Source: Trochalopteron elliotii (Eukaryota; Chordata; Aves; Passeriformes; Leiothrichidae). Taken from it: a stretch of 64,000 bases of DNA. This document shows, piece by piece, positions 10,291 through 24,400 of this stretch. The DNA lies in NCBI GenBank assembly GCA_024734555.1, contig JANPWX010000009.1, positions 227,410-291,409 on the forward strand. The letters are read 5' to 3'. Made by a program: the position numbers and the translations under genes. The notes beneath the pieces are model-generated. The model was not told where the DNA came from. It was given only the letters and a program-made list of their open reading frames with translations, and did not search any database. Within the stretch, counting starts at the first letter, position 1. The number at the start of each line of letters is the position of its first letter.

Positions 10291-13200
10291 ATTGTAAATG
10301 CAAAGGGTGAAACTCACTAGATCCAGGCTCTGACAGGCTTGTATATGTGAGGGTTTTCTTTGCTGTAGAAGGGACCCAGTTTTATCTAGTTACCTTGTCA
10401 CATATTGCCCTGTGCTTTGCAGTGATACAGATGCCAAGTTTCCCATTAGTCATACAGCAGACTGTCAAGTTCGCAGGTGTCTTCAAATAAGAATATGGTC
10501 ACTAATTTTCAGCCATTTCCTTTCATTGATTTAATTCCCCATGTATTTCCCTGCCTCCCCTGCTGGTCTTCATACTCTTCTCCAGACCTCTGCAATCCTG
10601 GCTGGCCAGAAGCTAAGGCATGACACAGAGACAACTGTCTCTCGAGAAGCAGATCCAACTCCAGTCTGCTCAAAGGCTCTTACTTGTTGACCTCTGAGTA
10701 AAGAGCGTAGACTTTTTTAGCTTCTGCTGTTTGCCTGAGAGAAAAAGGAGAACATTCCTTCTTTCTTTCTTTCCCTTCAGATATAGATACGTCATGAGGG
10801 AATTATGTAACATAAGAATAAGAAAGCTGTGGAGGAAAAGCTTTCCCTCCCTCTTTTCCTATCTTTGAAATAAATCTTCACTTACTCTCTATTTAAAGGA
10901 TTTTGGAATGAGCTGTGTATGAAAGCTAGAACTCCCTCTATTTCCATGAGTGGTGGGAAAATTAAGCCTGGGATTTTAGATAACTTGTGAAGAAAGCACA
11001 AGTTACCTTTTAATATGAAGTATGGTGACCTCAGAAGCCTAATGGGAGCATAGAAGGGCAAAAAGGTCTAGGAGTGGAACACAGGTTTGAAGGCATGTCT
11101 GTAAGGCTGTGTTCAGGCTAGATCTGTAGTGTCACAACAGGAATTGTGTCCTGGGGGAAAGTAGGCTTGGATTTGCCTGCAGGGGTGGAGGAATTACTTG
11201 GTTATCCAAGCAGTCAGTCAGTCAGATGCCAACATCAAGTGAAGGAACATTCTCCTTGTGGAATATTCAGTCAGGTAACTAAGACACAAGACTGGAACTC
11301 CTGTCCATGTAACGCTGGATAAATCGTTTCCCATACTTTTTCTGTCAGTGCATGAGTGGTGGGATTTGTGCTGATAATCTACAAAGGAAATGAAGGGGGA
11401 AAATTACTAGTGCAGCCCATGGTAATCTTGGTTTGATAATCTCAAATTTACTGCTTACATCAGTTTTCCAGATTTCATATTCAGCTTATCTGTGACTAAA
11501 CCTTATCTGTACTTGATCATTAATCACAAATATATTCTTCCTGTAATACTTGTGGTTGCTGAAAGGGTACTAGGAAAGTAGGAGATCAAGGAATGATAGA
11601 TAAACAATGCAGAAATATTTTAACACTGGACAGGCTGGCAGCAGTGAGCTTTGTGCTCTTGAAAAAAAGATATTATGCTTGAACTTAAAATTTGTCTTGG
11701 ATGCTGCTTTCAGCATTTCAGTTACTTCTGAGGAGGGTTCCAGGTGTCTACTTGAAAAGAGAAAAGAGGTTTTTCTTGAAAAGAGAAAACCCCTGGTCCC
11801 AGGCAGGGGTTTCTGTCTATATTATGTGCTCCTGTACTCACAAAGAAGAAAATTTCTTACAAAGGCAAGGCATTAGATGGAATATACAGTGTTGGGATTT
11901 TTTAAGATAGTAAGGAGGCTTTCATTAAACTTGTATGAATCTATGTTGTTTGTATAGATATGACTTAAAATTCTCCACTTAATGTGCTTCCATGCTGTGT
12001 AACCTGATGTACACTGCTTTGCACTTTTTCACTAGAGGCAATACAGAGCAGTTGATAGAGAAACTGACATTGACAAAATACCTTTAATTTTTACCTTGAA
12101 AGAGTTGCTAAAAGGAAAAATTGAAGCAGAGGGAGCACTGAGAACTAAACAATGAGAGGGTCTTAGGAATTCATGGCACATGTGGTAGAGAGTGGTTACT
12201 GTTTTGCAGAACTGCATTACTTGAGAGATGCAATTCCGCAGCAATTTTACCAGCTATTCTTTGGTGTTTTCATAAATCACAGCAATAGGAAATTATTAGC
12301 TGTACATGCCCTTGGCAGCCTCCCTGCATGCATCCCCTTACTGACTGCACCTGGAGCTGAGGAGCAAGCCTGCCTTGGGTAGTGTGGTTATGCCTGATGT
12401 GGTCAAAATAAAGGAGCAGAAATCAGAGCAGTGCTGAGGACTGCAGGGCTGACCACCACCTCACCCAGACTAGCCTGTGGCTCGTGCTGAGCTTGCATGT
12501 GCTGGGTATTGGGCATCTATCAAAGCCTGTGGTGGTGCAAGGCAGAAGGAACATGTTCTCCCACATGAAGAAAGGAAAGTGTGTGGCTGAAGGAGGAAAT
12601 AAAGCACTGATCCCACAGTCTTTAAAGATAAACTCCTATGCAAGACTGAAGCGTTGATTATTTTTAGTGGGGGAGAGCCTAAGGGGAGGGCTTGTCAAAG
12701 AGATTAAACCACTGTAAGGAGCAGAGCAGGATTCTCCTGCAGCACTTTCCTTTCCATCACACCTGCATCCTGATGGGAAACAAACAGCGCATGCATGGTG
12801 GGGGGGCTGGGGAATGTGGAGGAGGGAAAAGCTGCACTTGGGAGAGCTGAAGTGGTAGCAGTTAGTGATGGAATCGTTATTTCCTGTCACTGCTTTTACC
12901 CCATTAGCTTCTCTTATGCTGATTTCTTGCTGTTAATTCCCTGGATAGCCTCTCAGAGTTGTTTATCGTCCTGGGGCACAAAGGTTCCAGCCTGTTCTCA
13001 CCACTTTTTTTTTCCTGCACGCAGTGTTGCTGATGTGTCCAAGCATCCAGAAGAGCCTGAGGACAGAGTGGGAGGATATTTTCTCATTTTTGTAATCTCT
13101 CTGGGCCCATGACTTTTGCTCAGCACTGTTCTAGCTCCCCCTGCTTCTCCCAGACACCCAGGCTGTGAGGAGCACTGCTATCATTCTGCAGCAAACAAGG

Positions 13201-16200
13201 TGCTGCACAGCTGCTGGGCATTCATCCGTGCTGGGCCAGGTGCTGTCTAACCTTCCCTTTGGGAACATGTATTTGAATACTGTTCAGAGTGGTTTGGTCA
13301 CAGTGGGATGGCATGGGTGCACTGGGCACGGTGGGGTATTTTATCTGCCCTTTGCCAACTAGGTTTTACTAATTTCCTGGTTCTGCTGCATGACTTATCT
13401 CCCAGACAGAAGGAAAAAAAGGCTGGGAGAGTGTTTGTCTCAGAGAGAGAAGGTATTTGGGAGGACAGTTGGAGGTTCAGCCAGGCGTTGTGGCAACAGA
13501 AGCTGGCTTTTTTTTATCTGGAGCAAGAGCGTGAATCTGTGATGTGCATTCTGAGATTGGGAATTAGGGTATAACCCCATCTGAATCTCTCTTCTCTTCT
13601 ACCTTTCTATTCAATTGTTTAAGTCAGCTTCTAAAGAAGAACAAATTTAGGTGGCAGTCTGACAGAACACTTTTGTGACTCTTTAGACCTGGTACCAATC
13701 CTCTTTTTTAGGGTCTTAGAGTCTAGAAGAGGAGGCTTGTACATAAACCAGTGCCATGTATTTCCTAATAACTAAACTTTGGGTAAGAGGAATCAAAGAA
13801 ATATTCAAGCAGATAACCCATGTACAGACCTGTTCTCTTTAGATGCCTATCAACCAAAAAGTGGAATCTACTGGGACTCCCAGCTTGAGTGGAGAGAAGG
13901 TGGGACTGAAGGCTGTCTACTCTCTTAATAGTCTTTCTGAATACTTCAGGAAATGTGCCTCTAAACCGAGTCAGATGATCCCTCCTCTACAGTATTAAGT
14001 TCCTCTTACTTAGCAAGTTAATCTGACTTTGGGAAGCTCTTGTACCATCACAAGAAAACAACATTTTTAAGCCTTGCCCTAGAGTATTCCCTCACCCTAC
14101 TTTATAACCTGAAAGGAGGGATGAGACCCCCTCCAGAACCTCTGACGGGCCCAGTGATCCTAAGTGTGACAAGCCTCTCCATAAATGGTAGGTAAATGGC
14201 TGAGCTGTATGAAACTGAACTATGTTCTTCCCTGCCCAATGTAGGCAGCTTGTTTTTAAATTTAACTCCATGTTTTTATGTAGTAAATTGCCTTCCAGTA
14301 ATCAAACAAACATTTAAAAGATTATATATACAATTTCAGGGATCTTCAAATCGGTCACAGATGTTCCTGGGGTTTTGTATGCTCAAGGGAAAGCTTTGGC
14401 TTTTAAAGATGGAAGAAACAGGAAGAAGTTGAGAGATGAAAGGGGAGAGGCTAGTTGCTTTCAGAAATATGGGAATTATCAGTCTGAGCCAGACTTAGAC
14501 TGTGTAGTCTGGTTTGGATACATCAGGTGCAGAAGGGGACTCCTAATTGTCACTCATCACAAGTCCTCAGTCATGTAGGCTCCTGGTGTCTGCGTAGCTG
14601 AACTGTCTCCCTTTGGAGCTGGGATTCCTGCAAGCAGAAGTAGAACTTAATTACTCTGGCTGTTCCTCCTGGGAAGGGATCCACAGACTGACGTCTGATA
14701 TCAGTCTGGGCTAAGGGAGGAGCAGGGAAAGAGGAGCTGTTGCCTTGCTGTGCAGCAGCTGCCTTTTGGGCTCAGTGCCAAAAGTGGGGGAGGAAAACTT
14801 CTGGAGGCCTGAAGAGATAGAGAAAGGCAAATCCCTCCAGGTCTTAGGCTTCAAGAGACCAACGCCGTGTGTGGGCAGGAGCCGGGACGCTGTGTGGGAA
14901 AGATTTGCAGTTTCAGTAGGAGTTCCCTCCCAGGTCTTCATGCAAACCAAGTCCCCTAAATCCCAGGCTTTATCACAGATCTAGGCCAGTACTCTGGGAG
15001 GGGCTGCAGAGCTACAGCCTCCACCCCTTTCCACCCACTGGCACCAGATACTGGTAACCTCTGGATTTAAGGATGCACTGCTTTGGCACAGAGGGTCTCA
15101 GAGCTGAAGCCAGCAGTGTGGCCATCTGAACCCCTCCTCAGTAGCATGAAGCAGCACATTATGGAAAGCTTATGCTCAGGGCACAGAAGTTGGCAAGTCT
15201 GTGTAAGTTAGCTCCCACAGCTTTCAACCTTGTATACTTTATGCTCTGTTGGGTGCAAGACAAGGGCGTTCCAGCAGGGCAGGCAAATTCAGGGTTTGGT
15301 AATACTGGCAGCTGGCTGCTCGCTATGAAGTGAGAGCACAAAGACCATGTATTGTTTTTATTTTATGGTGTTTGAGGCCAGAAAAGCACTTTGCAACACT
15401 GCACACATGCCTGGGCTTCCAGTGACTTCATTTAAAAATGTCCAGCCACACCTGGAGGGAGCTGTAAAGTGCAAGTCGGGATGACAGCATCTTTTGTAAA
15501 CAATGGGATTTCCTGGGATTATGTTTGAATGGTTGGCCTTCTTGGAGAGGGGGAGCACATACTAGGTCTCTGATAAAGTGATGAGAAGACTTTCTGTGTC
15601 ATGTAATTTATAAGGCCACTGGTTACTACTGAGCCAAAAACCTGCTTCAAATTGAATGGGTTCAAGGTTATCCACATGGTGCTGTTGAATAAATTCAAAT
15701 CCCATGGGATACAATTACATTAAAAGCTTTAGTCAGTTTAAACCATGTCTCTGTCATTCTTATTTTTGATAAACATAAAAACATCCTGTAGTGAAACCAG
15801 GTAATCATGTGTTACTTGCAGAAATGTGTCATAGGATTATGTTGTGACCAATCTATGTGCTTTTTCAATGTTTCACAGCTTTCTGGTATATTCTCCATAA
15901 AACTTTTTTTCATTTTTTGCATTTAAAATTTATCCTGACTGTCTGATCAGGAAAGGATAAATGCATTTTAATGAACCCTATAATGAATACAAAGGTACTC
16001 TGGCAAACCAATTTAATATTACTGGATATATTATTGGAAGTCTGTCCTCCCTAGCAAATGCACTGTCCCATTCTAAGAAAGACTGCTGGTTTTGATCTTC
16101 TGAGGTTTTGCTGCTTCTAAAGTGGAGGGACTGAAATGTGTGACATTGATGCAGTTCAAGTGATTCTTTGTTGCAGTCATTGAATCTCAGCAAACATTAG

Positions 16201-18437
16201 AGAATTCTGGGGTACCAGACATCACCTTTGCTATCTGAGCTGTATCTTTTCTGGCATGGAATAGTAGAGATAAAATCTTCTTTTCCAATATAGTGAAAGG
16301 AAGTATATTTTGGTTAAGGTTGGTGTTGTCAGGAGATAACATTTGCTTGAAAATGAAGGTGTATTGTTCTAGCACAATATACTGTAATTTAAATCATTCA
16401 CAATGCAATTTCTTCTGTGGTTCCAGTCTGTAAACTAAACCAGAAACTGACATTTTAGCTGGTGCATTCAGTTTCAAAGCATTGAATACTACACATAAGG
16501 TAAGCAAGAATTCTCATTTTCTTGCTTTGTGTAATTTTTGTAAGTAGTGGTGCTACATCTCTTTTCTTCTCTATCTGAACAATGTCTCTGACTTTTTTTT
16601 TCCTTCATCACTCTGGAAAAATACTGCAATATCACTCTGGAAAAGTACTGTAATATTGTCATGTTCAATATACCTGTCTCAGTTTACCTGGTTTCACTGT
16701 GGCAGGCATTTGAATGAGTTAACGTTTTGTCTTTTGAGACAGAAGCTGCTTGAGGGAACTTGTAGCTCACTGCCTTGCTCTGTACCTAGATGTTCACTGA
16801 GTGGTAGTTTTCTTCCATGACAACATCTTGTTTAGCTGTACCAAATTAATCTTTGTCAGTTTTGCCTTAAGGAGTTATGCCCTTCCTCACTGTAGGTTTA
16901 AACTTGAGTGTGGGGACATGATAGCAGAGTTCTATGAATCTGAGCATACCTGGAATGTGCAGAAGGAAGCCTCTGAACATGGGCTTTGAATCAGCAGAGG
17001 ATATGCTGCTCAGGATGCAGAGGAGCTGGCCAGAATCCCTGCTTTTACTCTTGCTTGGGAACTCACTGCAGAGACATGGACTGCCTGTCTCCCTTCAGGT
17101 GAGATTACTGCCACGCAGTCCTGCCTTCCTGGCATGGGACCATGGAGGCCAAATTCTCTTTCAGCCTATGCAAATCATGATTCTGCTTGCTTGCTTCTCT
17201 GTGTAGGTTTTTCTTTCAGCCCCATCTGCTGTCCTGTTACCTCTTCCACTATCTTTTCCAATGCCTCATTTGTTCTTAGTGCCACCTGGTTTGGATCTGT
17301 TGGTTCATGTTTATGCTTCTCAGGTGAATAACCAGCACAAGGCAGGAATGTCTATCTGCTGACTAGTGACTGCTTCTTTCCTACTGTGCCCTTTTCAGAG
17401 TAGATTAAAGCCCAGCTTTTAATGGAGAGAAGGGAGAAGAATTATGAAGTGTCACCAAATTGAATCCCACCTTCACTCAACTTTTGTGCAGGCTTTAAAC
17501 AGTGTTAGAAAATATGAAGAGACAGAAACCTATCATGTTTAGACCATATTTAGAGATTTTTCTTTAGATCTGAATATCACTATTATAGTCCACATTAACA
17601 AACTACATCATAACTTGTTCTACTTGTTTTTTAAACCAAGGTTTAGCAGGGTTTTGTTTGTCTCCTGTGGTGACATTTGAGGGATTTCCGCGTATGGCTG
17701 CACCATCTGGAAAAGATGCCAAAGCTAAAATGGACCTCATGTCACAAAGTCCACAAGAGTCTATGTAATGTGGATTTCTCCCACATCACTGTTCAGCTCA
17801 GTGCATGGTACAATGGATTATCCTAGTAATGGTTGTGTGATGGTACAGGCTAAGGATAAGCCAATTGGAAGACTGGAAGACAAGATTCCCAAGTCTTGTG
17901 TAAGGAGCTCTGTTCAAGCTCTGTTTTGACTCCATTCATGAGCCAGCTTCCACATATTTCTCTCCATGCTCAGGCTTTCAAGCTTCTAGAAGCGAGCTCA
18001 AGTGCATGAGCCCGAGTGGGGTTTCACCTTGTTGCAGTCAGACAGTCATGAAACCAAAAGTAAAGAATGCACCAAATAAAGCACCCACCCCACAGGGTAG
18101 ATGTGGAAGCTACGTATATTTTGCAAGAAGAGTTGGCCCTCCAAGTAATTCTTTACTCCAAAATCAGAAATCCCAAGTCCCTTCTGAATGGCATCCACCA
18201 GGGTTTGGGCAGGAGCAAAAGATGGGAGATGCTGTGCCTTCAGGGAGGTGGCTGTGACTTCCAGGCATACACTGCTCCTGAAAGACAGAAACTCCTGTTC
18301 TGCACAGAGGTAATGTACGGCTTTGAGCATATGGAAGATGGGAACTTCTTGCCTATTTGAGAAGCAGTACGTGATTTATCTCTAGTTCAGTAGGGAAAAA
18401 AATTCTGGCATGCCTTTCTGGAAAGGTTGCTGGGCCT
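10291..18437. other. Intergenic, no gene recognised
   Basis: Mostly AT-rich. A short TTTC run sits at 10757-10779. Somewhat GC-richer blocks occur at about 12430-13160 and 14690-15140; both carry overlapping open frames on the two strands (none over about 105 codons) with no domain I can name, and might be degraded repeats. A 24-bp tandem duplication is at 16607-16654. Between 18006 and 18360 three overlapping frames on both strands also lack similarity to anything known. Confidence 0.45.
16607..16654 (+). repeat. 24-bp direct tandem duplication
   Basis: Two adjacent 24-bp copies, 16607-16630 and 16631-16654, each start atcactctggaaaa and differ at only two positions (an A/G and a C/T). A simple slippage or unequal-exchange duplication, recent enough to keep over 90 percent identity. 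Confidence 0.85.
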
Positions 18438-18453
18438 TGACCTCCTTTGACCT
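18438..18453 (-). promoter_or_regulatory. Perfect DR4 nuclear-receptor element
   Basis: On the minus strand the sequence is AGGTCA-AAGG-AGGTCA, two perfect consensus half-sites as a direct repeat with a 4-base spacer. DR4 is the classical arrangement bound by thyroid hormone receptor/RXR and also by LXR/RXR. It lies about 17 kb downstream of the IYD stop codon. The bases around it (18425-18560) have a few retained CpGs and look non-repetitive. Whether a receptor binds, and which gene it would serve, is inference. Confidence 0.45.
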
Positions 18454-21400
18454 GATTTAATTGAGGATTTTGCCAAGCTTATTACATGGGATGTTCTTCG
18501 GCAGCACTGAGCGAACAAAGCAGGCTGATCACAAATTATCATTTACACGTACACAGAACAAAACATAAAAATAGCTCTTTTAAAAAAATAATTTCCTTTT
18601 CACTGACATAAAATAACCTTCCTTTAGTAACCTGTCACAGACCTCAGGATCAGTATGACAAAACATCTCAACTTCCTCAATTTTGTGTCTTCCCAGACAC
18701 ATTACTAACACTGAAAGGCTGAAAAATGAAAAAATGCATATACCATTTTTTTTATTTAGTTTTATTTTCTTTTTTTAAAACTACATTATTGGTTCTACAG
18801 ATGTACCCATTTGGTGTCTGCCTACTGGCAATGTCAGCCAATATTTACTGATGCATCTGCTTTACCTTTTACATCTTCCCACAAATTAAATACATGGGAC
18901 ATACTAACATATTTCCTCATATTTCAGGGAAAAATATCCATTGTATACACAAAGCATTTGCTTTTGAAGTATTAAACCTCAGGTTTTTGGCCTGACAGCT
19001 ACTTGCAGGACAGGGCATTTCATGACATGAATGAGTGAGACAACAGGATAGGTCAAAAAGGAATTACAGGTGAAATTACTTTTCCTGACTGTTTTTAGGC
19101 AAGATGTCATTTTTTTCAGAACATTATTCATTAAGTGAAAAGGTGGTTCCACACTCTGAGAAGTAATATTTCCAACTTCTCAACGACAATGAAAACTGTG
19201 TTAAAATATAACTGGCCTTGGTTTTATTTGAAGAAGCAGTCTAGAAATTTTCCTGTTGTAACTCATTACCTCCTTGACAACGGGTATGTTTCTGGGCTTA
19301 GGACAGTCAATAAGAAAGCAAGTGACAGCCATTTTTATTGTCCCCATAACAATTAAAAGGTGATCAAGTCTCACAGTGACTCCCCTACTATTAAGAGTTT
19401 TTCCATGTTTGAAAACTAACAAGACTAGAGATTTTCACCTTTATGAAATGTTATTAACTACAAGACTGAATAATTTGCCAGATCTGTGAAACAGAAAAGC
19501 ACTGGTGACTTAACAGCTCTTAAGGTTCATTGCAGGATTGGCTTTAGTTTTCTTATTTAGGAGGTGTCTACATCTGACCTAAGGTAACCACATACTGTAT
19601 GCTGACATCAGTAGCATTCCTAAGTGTCAGGAAAGGAGACATAATTAATTGGCTGACAAAATTGCTCATATGTGAGCTGGTTATTTTCCCTTTACTTTCC
19701 TTTTTTGCCATTTCCTGTTTTCTGTCTGGCTGTTTCATGTTTGTTATAGAAAGAAACAGGTAAAGGATCACTTGTCTGGGATCAATGTAGGATCCAAAAG
19801 AGATACAGAAATAGGAAAACTTGAGTGAATGTGAAGCTTATGTATTGCCCATCAAGCTCTGCAATTTCACCAATAAATTCTAAATTTCAACCAAATTGAG
19901 CAGAAGTGAAAACTTCTATTATGATAAGTCCCTAAAAATATAATGAAAATTCATTGTGAGGAAGAAGACAAAATAAAAATTTGAGTTCAGTCCTTATCTT
20001 ACTTCTATGATGTGCAAGTGTTGCTGTCAGCACTCAGTGTTCTAAATCAGCCATGACTTGTGCTGCCTCTTGCCCAGTCAGACAGGTAACGTGTGGAAGG
20101 GAAATAGAAGTGTTGTGAGAATCAGGGCTAGAGCATGGAATATGGGATACTGAGAAACTAGGATCATTTGTGCAGAAGAGATTCTAGGGATATAAGAGCA
20201 ATCTGATGGTGCAGTGGGAGCTTTGATTAGTATCAAGGGAAAATTAAAAGTCTTTAGTGACCATATGGATATGCAGAAGACAAGTGCTGTCTGGATAGCA
20301 GCTTGGATCTATAATACTACTTTGTTCTTTACATGTTTACCCCTTTTGTCACCCCATCCCCTTTTCTTTTTTCTCCCTCCCCTGCTTGACAAGCTTCCTC
20401 ACTTACATCACAGCCAAGGTAGTCATAAGTCAGCTGAGAAATGAGGAATGAATAATTTCCTTCCCCTTGGGGCACTAGCACGTCACTGCCATGAAACACT
20501 TAGGTCACCTGTCTTCCCAGCAAGAGTGCAGCAAGGACACTGTGTAACCCAACAACTTCAGAGTGTCTCCTCCCTTTGGAAGACCCACTATAGTGGCTAC
20601 AAGGTCAGGGAGTTTACATTCTTAGTGAGTTCTGTTAGCTTTTACCTGCAAGATTTTTTTTTTCAAGTCAAGTTTTCTCACAAACTTCATGTTTTCAGAT
20701 AGAGCCCTATACTTTTTTCTGAAATGCTGCAACCCTTCTGGGCTGATAATTCCATAGACATTAGTTGTCAACAGCTCTAAAACAATATGAATTTTTAAAA
20801 ACAAAATAAAATAAAGAATCACAGCGGAGTTTTAAAGCAAAGTGAAAGGAGAGTTCTAAACAGAGTGCAAGATTACAGCAAGGCTGGTAAATGTAAGAAA
20901 TGCAGGTTGCATAGCAAACCTGGCCTTGAGATTGCATGACCCATCTTGGAGATGTCAGTTTGTAATACTGTGCCCAGTTTCACCTAGTCAGGAAAGAGGT
21001 TAGCACTCCTGTCTTTAGAGATGCAGTGTTGCTGATTTATTTCGCTTATCTTTTCAGAGCGTTTTGTGATGCACAGCTAGAAGGCACTGTAGAAATATAA
21101 ATGACTGTTTGGGAATTAGTACTGTTCTGTTACCACCTATTCAGCTTCTCAGAGAGGGCACTGAGGCCTCTAAGAGAAAATGGAGTTTATGTCAGCAGTT
21201 GGGTGAAACAAAGAAAAAAGATAATGGCAGAGATGGATGAGGAGAAGAGGAAAGTATGCACAGTATAAAGAAAAATGTGGGTGAGTGACATCTGCCTGAC
21301 AAAGAGGGAGGCCAGTACAAATGGAAGGGGTGTGCAGTATTGTCAGCAGCAGTATTGTCCTTGCTGGAATGCACTTGTGAAGTTGCATCTGAATGCAGAG

Positions 21401-24400
21401 GTGGTGCCAGTCCTTGCCAGAGAGAGGAGGCTTCAAGTTTGTCAGCTACTGGCACCCTTGTGTGCTCCGTGGCTGGCATGCAGCTCATGTGCCCAGAAAT
21501 AAGAAAATTGTTTTACAGCCTTAGGCTGCTCCTATAACACACTGAACTTGACACAAATCTGTTCCAGCGTGACCAAGCTGGAGGAAGTAAGCAACAGCAC
21601 ATGTTTTCCTGCCTCTGTAAACTCATCCTGCTTTCTGTCTCTGACTTATCCAATAGAAACAAGATAGTTAAAAAATGGCCTAAAACTGTACCCCTTGAGA
21701 TTCATGACATACCTTAAGAGAATTTCCTCAGTGTAAGCTGAGGAGATTTAGAGAGCTCTGTCTTAGCTGAAAATGTTTTAAGAATGTGTTAAGAGCATAT
21801 AAATTAAAAAGGGATTGAAGGCTGAAGCTTTAACACCAATGCCACAGGAGGACAAGTCAGTGCAAGATCAAGCAGTTGTGGAAGTAAAATCAAAGCGATG
21901 TCAGACTGATTACAAATAAACCGCATCAGAGGTGCAACTGGTAAGAGCCTTAATTGTTCAAAGTCAAATAAAGTAGGGAATACAGTATTCCTTAACACCA
22001 CTTCTTGGAGAGATTTTTCTGACCAGAATCAGAATGCAAGAAAGTGCAGTGCAATAGACTGTGGTGATGAAAGATGAATACTGGACTTATCTGGGCTAAA
22101 TGGGGACATATATAGGATGTCTAGTGGCTGATATCATGTAGTTCACTCTTCTATGGCATATGTTCTTTTTTTTTTTAATTTCTCCTTTACATCTGTTGCA
22201 GGAAGTGTCTTAACTACAGCAGTGAACTAGCTTGTATTTGTATGTTTCCTGTTCCATTCTATTCCATAGAGGGCTGTGTTGTCAAGGAGCTCTAAGACCT
22301 GTGCTCCACATTTTTCAGTATGGAGAACACTTCTATTTGCTAGGCTGGCAGCTGCTGTGTAAGCTTTTCAGTCCTTTTTAATCACTCTGCCTCCCGTAGC
22401 AAGCTACTGTGAATTAGTTCTTTGGGGCTCATTATCCAGACTCCTTTACCACCCCTGAGAAGGAACAAGAGGTACTGAAGAAAGCCCAAGGGGATATCCT
22501 CTGCTTAATGAATCTCTGCTGTGCCTGTAGAGCCACAGTGCCAAGAGGAGGATGGAAGGGTCATGGCTGGGATGTATCGTGTTCTGGATGATAGTGCATG
22601 AGAATGGATCAGACCAGCCATGAAACTGCTTTGCAAGACACTGGAAGTCAAGTTGGCTCTGAATGATACCAGGAAACAGAAGGATAAGGACACTGAAAAC
22701 TTCCTTTACCCATGTCCTCACTTGGGGCTAGGACCCACTTAGGCTGCAGTGCTGAAGTCATTGATAACTGAAAATCAGTAACTGGAAAGACAAAGGACAA
22801 AGTCCAATATCTCTGCTTTTTCTTGGTGTTTTCTGTGAGTAGTATGCCAAGGCAGGGAGGCAGGGCTCTTCACAAGCAGAAGTCACCCTAACTGACAGAA
22901 AAGAAATGTAATTGCATGCCCTTGTACTTCCACTGATGGATTTTACTTACCCAGGTGCTGCAGATTTAGAGTGAAGAGCTATCAATTGAGATTTCAAATG
23001 AGGGTGTTTACCCCTCTTGCTCAGCAAATGTGGGAGCAACAAAGATCCTCACTTTTATGACAGAAAAAGAATTCTTCCCTGTTCTGCATGCGGATTGGAA
23101 ATCCGCTAAGAAAAACTTTTACAATATAAGGCTCTTTTTCCTCATTAACTGAATCATCTCAGGTGCAGGAGAGAGTAGGAAACAAAGAACTTACAATAAA
23201 TGCTGAAGCTTCAAAGTCAACACAAACCTCTCTGTAGACTGGAGATGCATGCTTCAGGTTTATACTTCATTAAAACTCCAGGGATTTTAACTCATTAAAT
23301 CTGCTAATCCCAGGATTAGTTTTTAATTGCAGTTTTTAACTCATCTGTTGTGCTACCTGTTGCTCCATCGAAGTTGTGCTCACAAGGAAAAGCATGAGAA
23401 GAGGAATCAAGGGAAATTTGTTTCTGTGGTCAGTCACTGCCTGGAGCTCTCTCACTGGCTTTTAAGTGAAAACATGACTGAGACTGAAACAGTTGCATCT
23501 GAATAGATTAGACTGTGAACATCTTTATGAAGATAGGGAGGTTCTGTTACAGGTACAGTGTGTTCTTGCAGCTAGCTGCATCAATATGAAGAGCGCAGAG
23601 AGGCACACCAGCTGTGCCCAACTACACCACATTCAGCAACAGTGTTTGAATATGAACAAGGCTCTCATTTTGGCCTCAGTTCTTTCCTTCTCTCCCTGTT
23701 GAATGAATAAATCTGCTTTGTTCCTGTTTATGTGATACAAGTGGGTGAGAATTAGCAGTTTGGAATTACTGGTTTGGGTTATTAACTTGGGCTCATGAAT
23801 AAACAGAATGACTGCTGCCAGGGAATCATGCATTAATTATCCTTGAGCTATGCTGATGGAAGAGTGATAGACAACTAGCATATATATTATGAGCTTTTGA
23901 CTGTTTTATTGTTATTAACATTGCTAAAAGGAGAAAACTGGAAAAAACTGCTTTTCCTGTCTGCCTCTGGACTGTGCAGGGGGCTGCAATTCAGGTAGCT
24001 CCTCTAGAATGTGAATGACAGATGGGTTGTAGTTATTTTTTTGTTGTTATAATCATGACTAGCCAGTCAGGGAAATAACAGATCCCATTCTGTTATCTCT
24101 TGCCCTGGACATCCACTTATCTTCCATAAAACTGCTAACTGTGGCTGTTCATCTTGGTGCCAGCTCTGGTAATGAAGTAGTTAAGTGAGACCTGCAGAAA
24201 ACCCTAGAGAAATGCACTGATTAAACACTTTAGTTTTATCTTCTACTGTTCTTCTTGCTTGGTCTTTTTCACCTTCTTCCGGCCTTGGCAGTGTGCGCTC
24301 TTGTGTTTTTCTGAAAAAGCTGGATGGGAAATTATTTGGTTCAACATATGTTAAGGAAGTGGAAACAGCTGGGGGTCAAAGGCAGAACGTCGCTGGCAAG

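Noticed and set aside
18496..18506. cttcggcagca, resembling the 5' end of U6 snRNA
   Set aside because: Only 11 bases match; the conserved continuation of U6 is absent, so it is coincidence.
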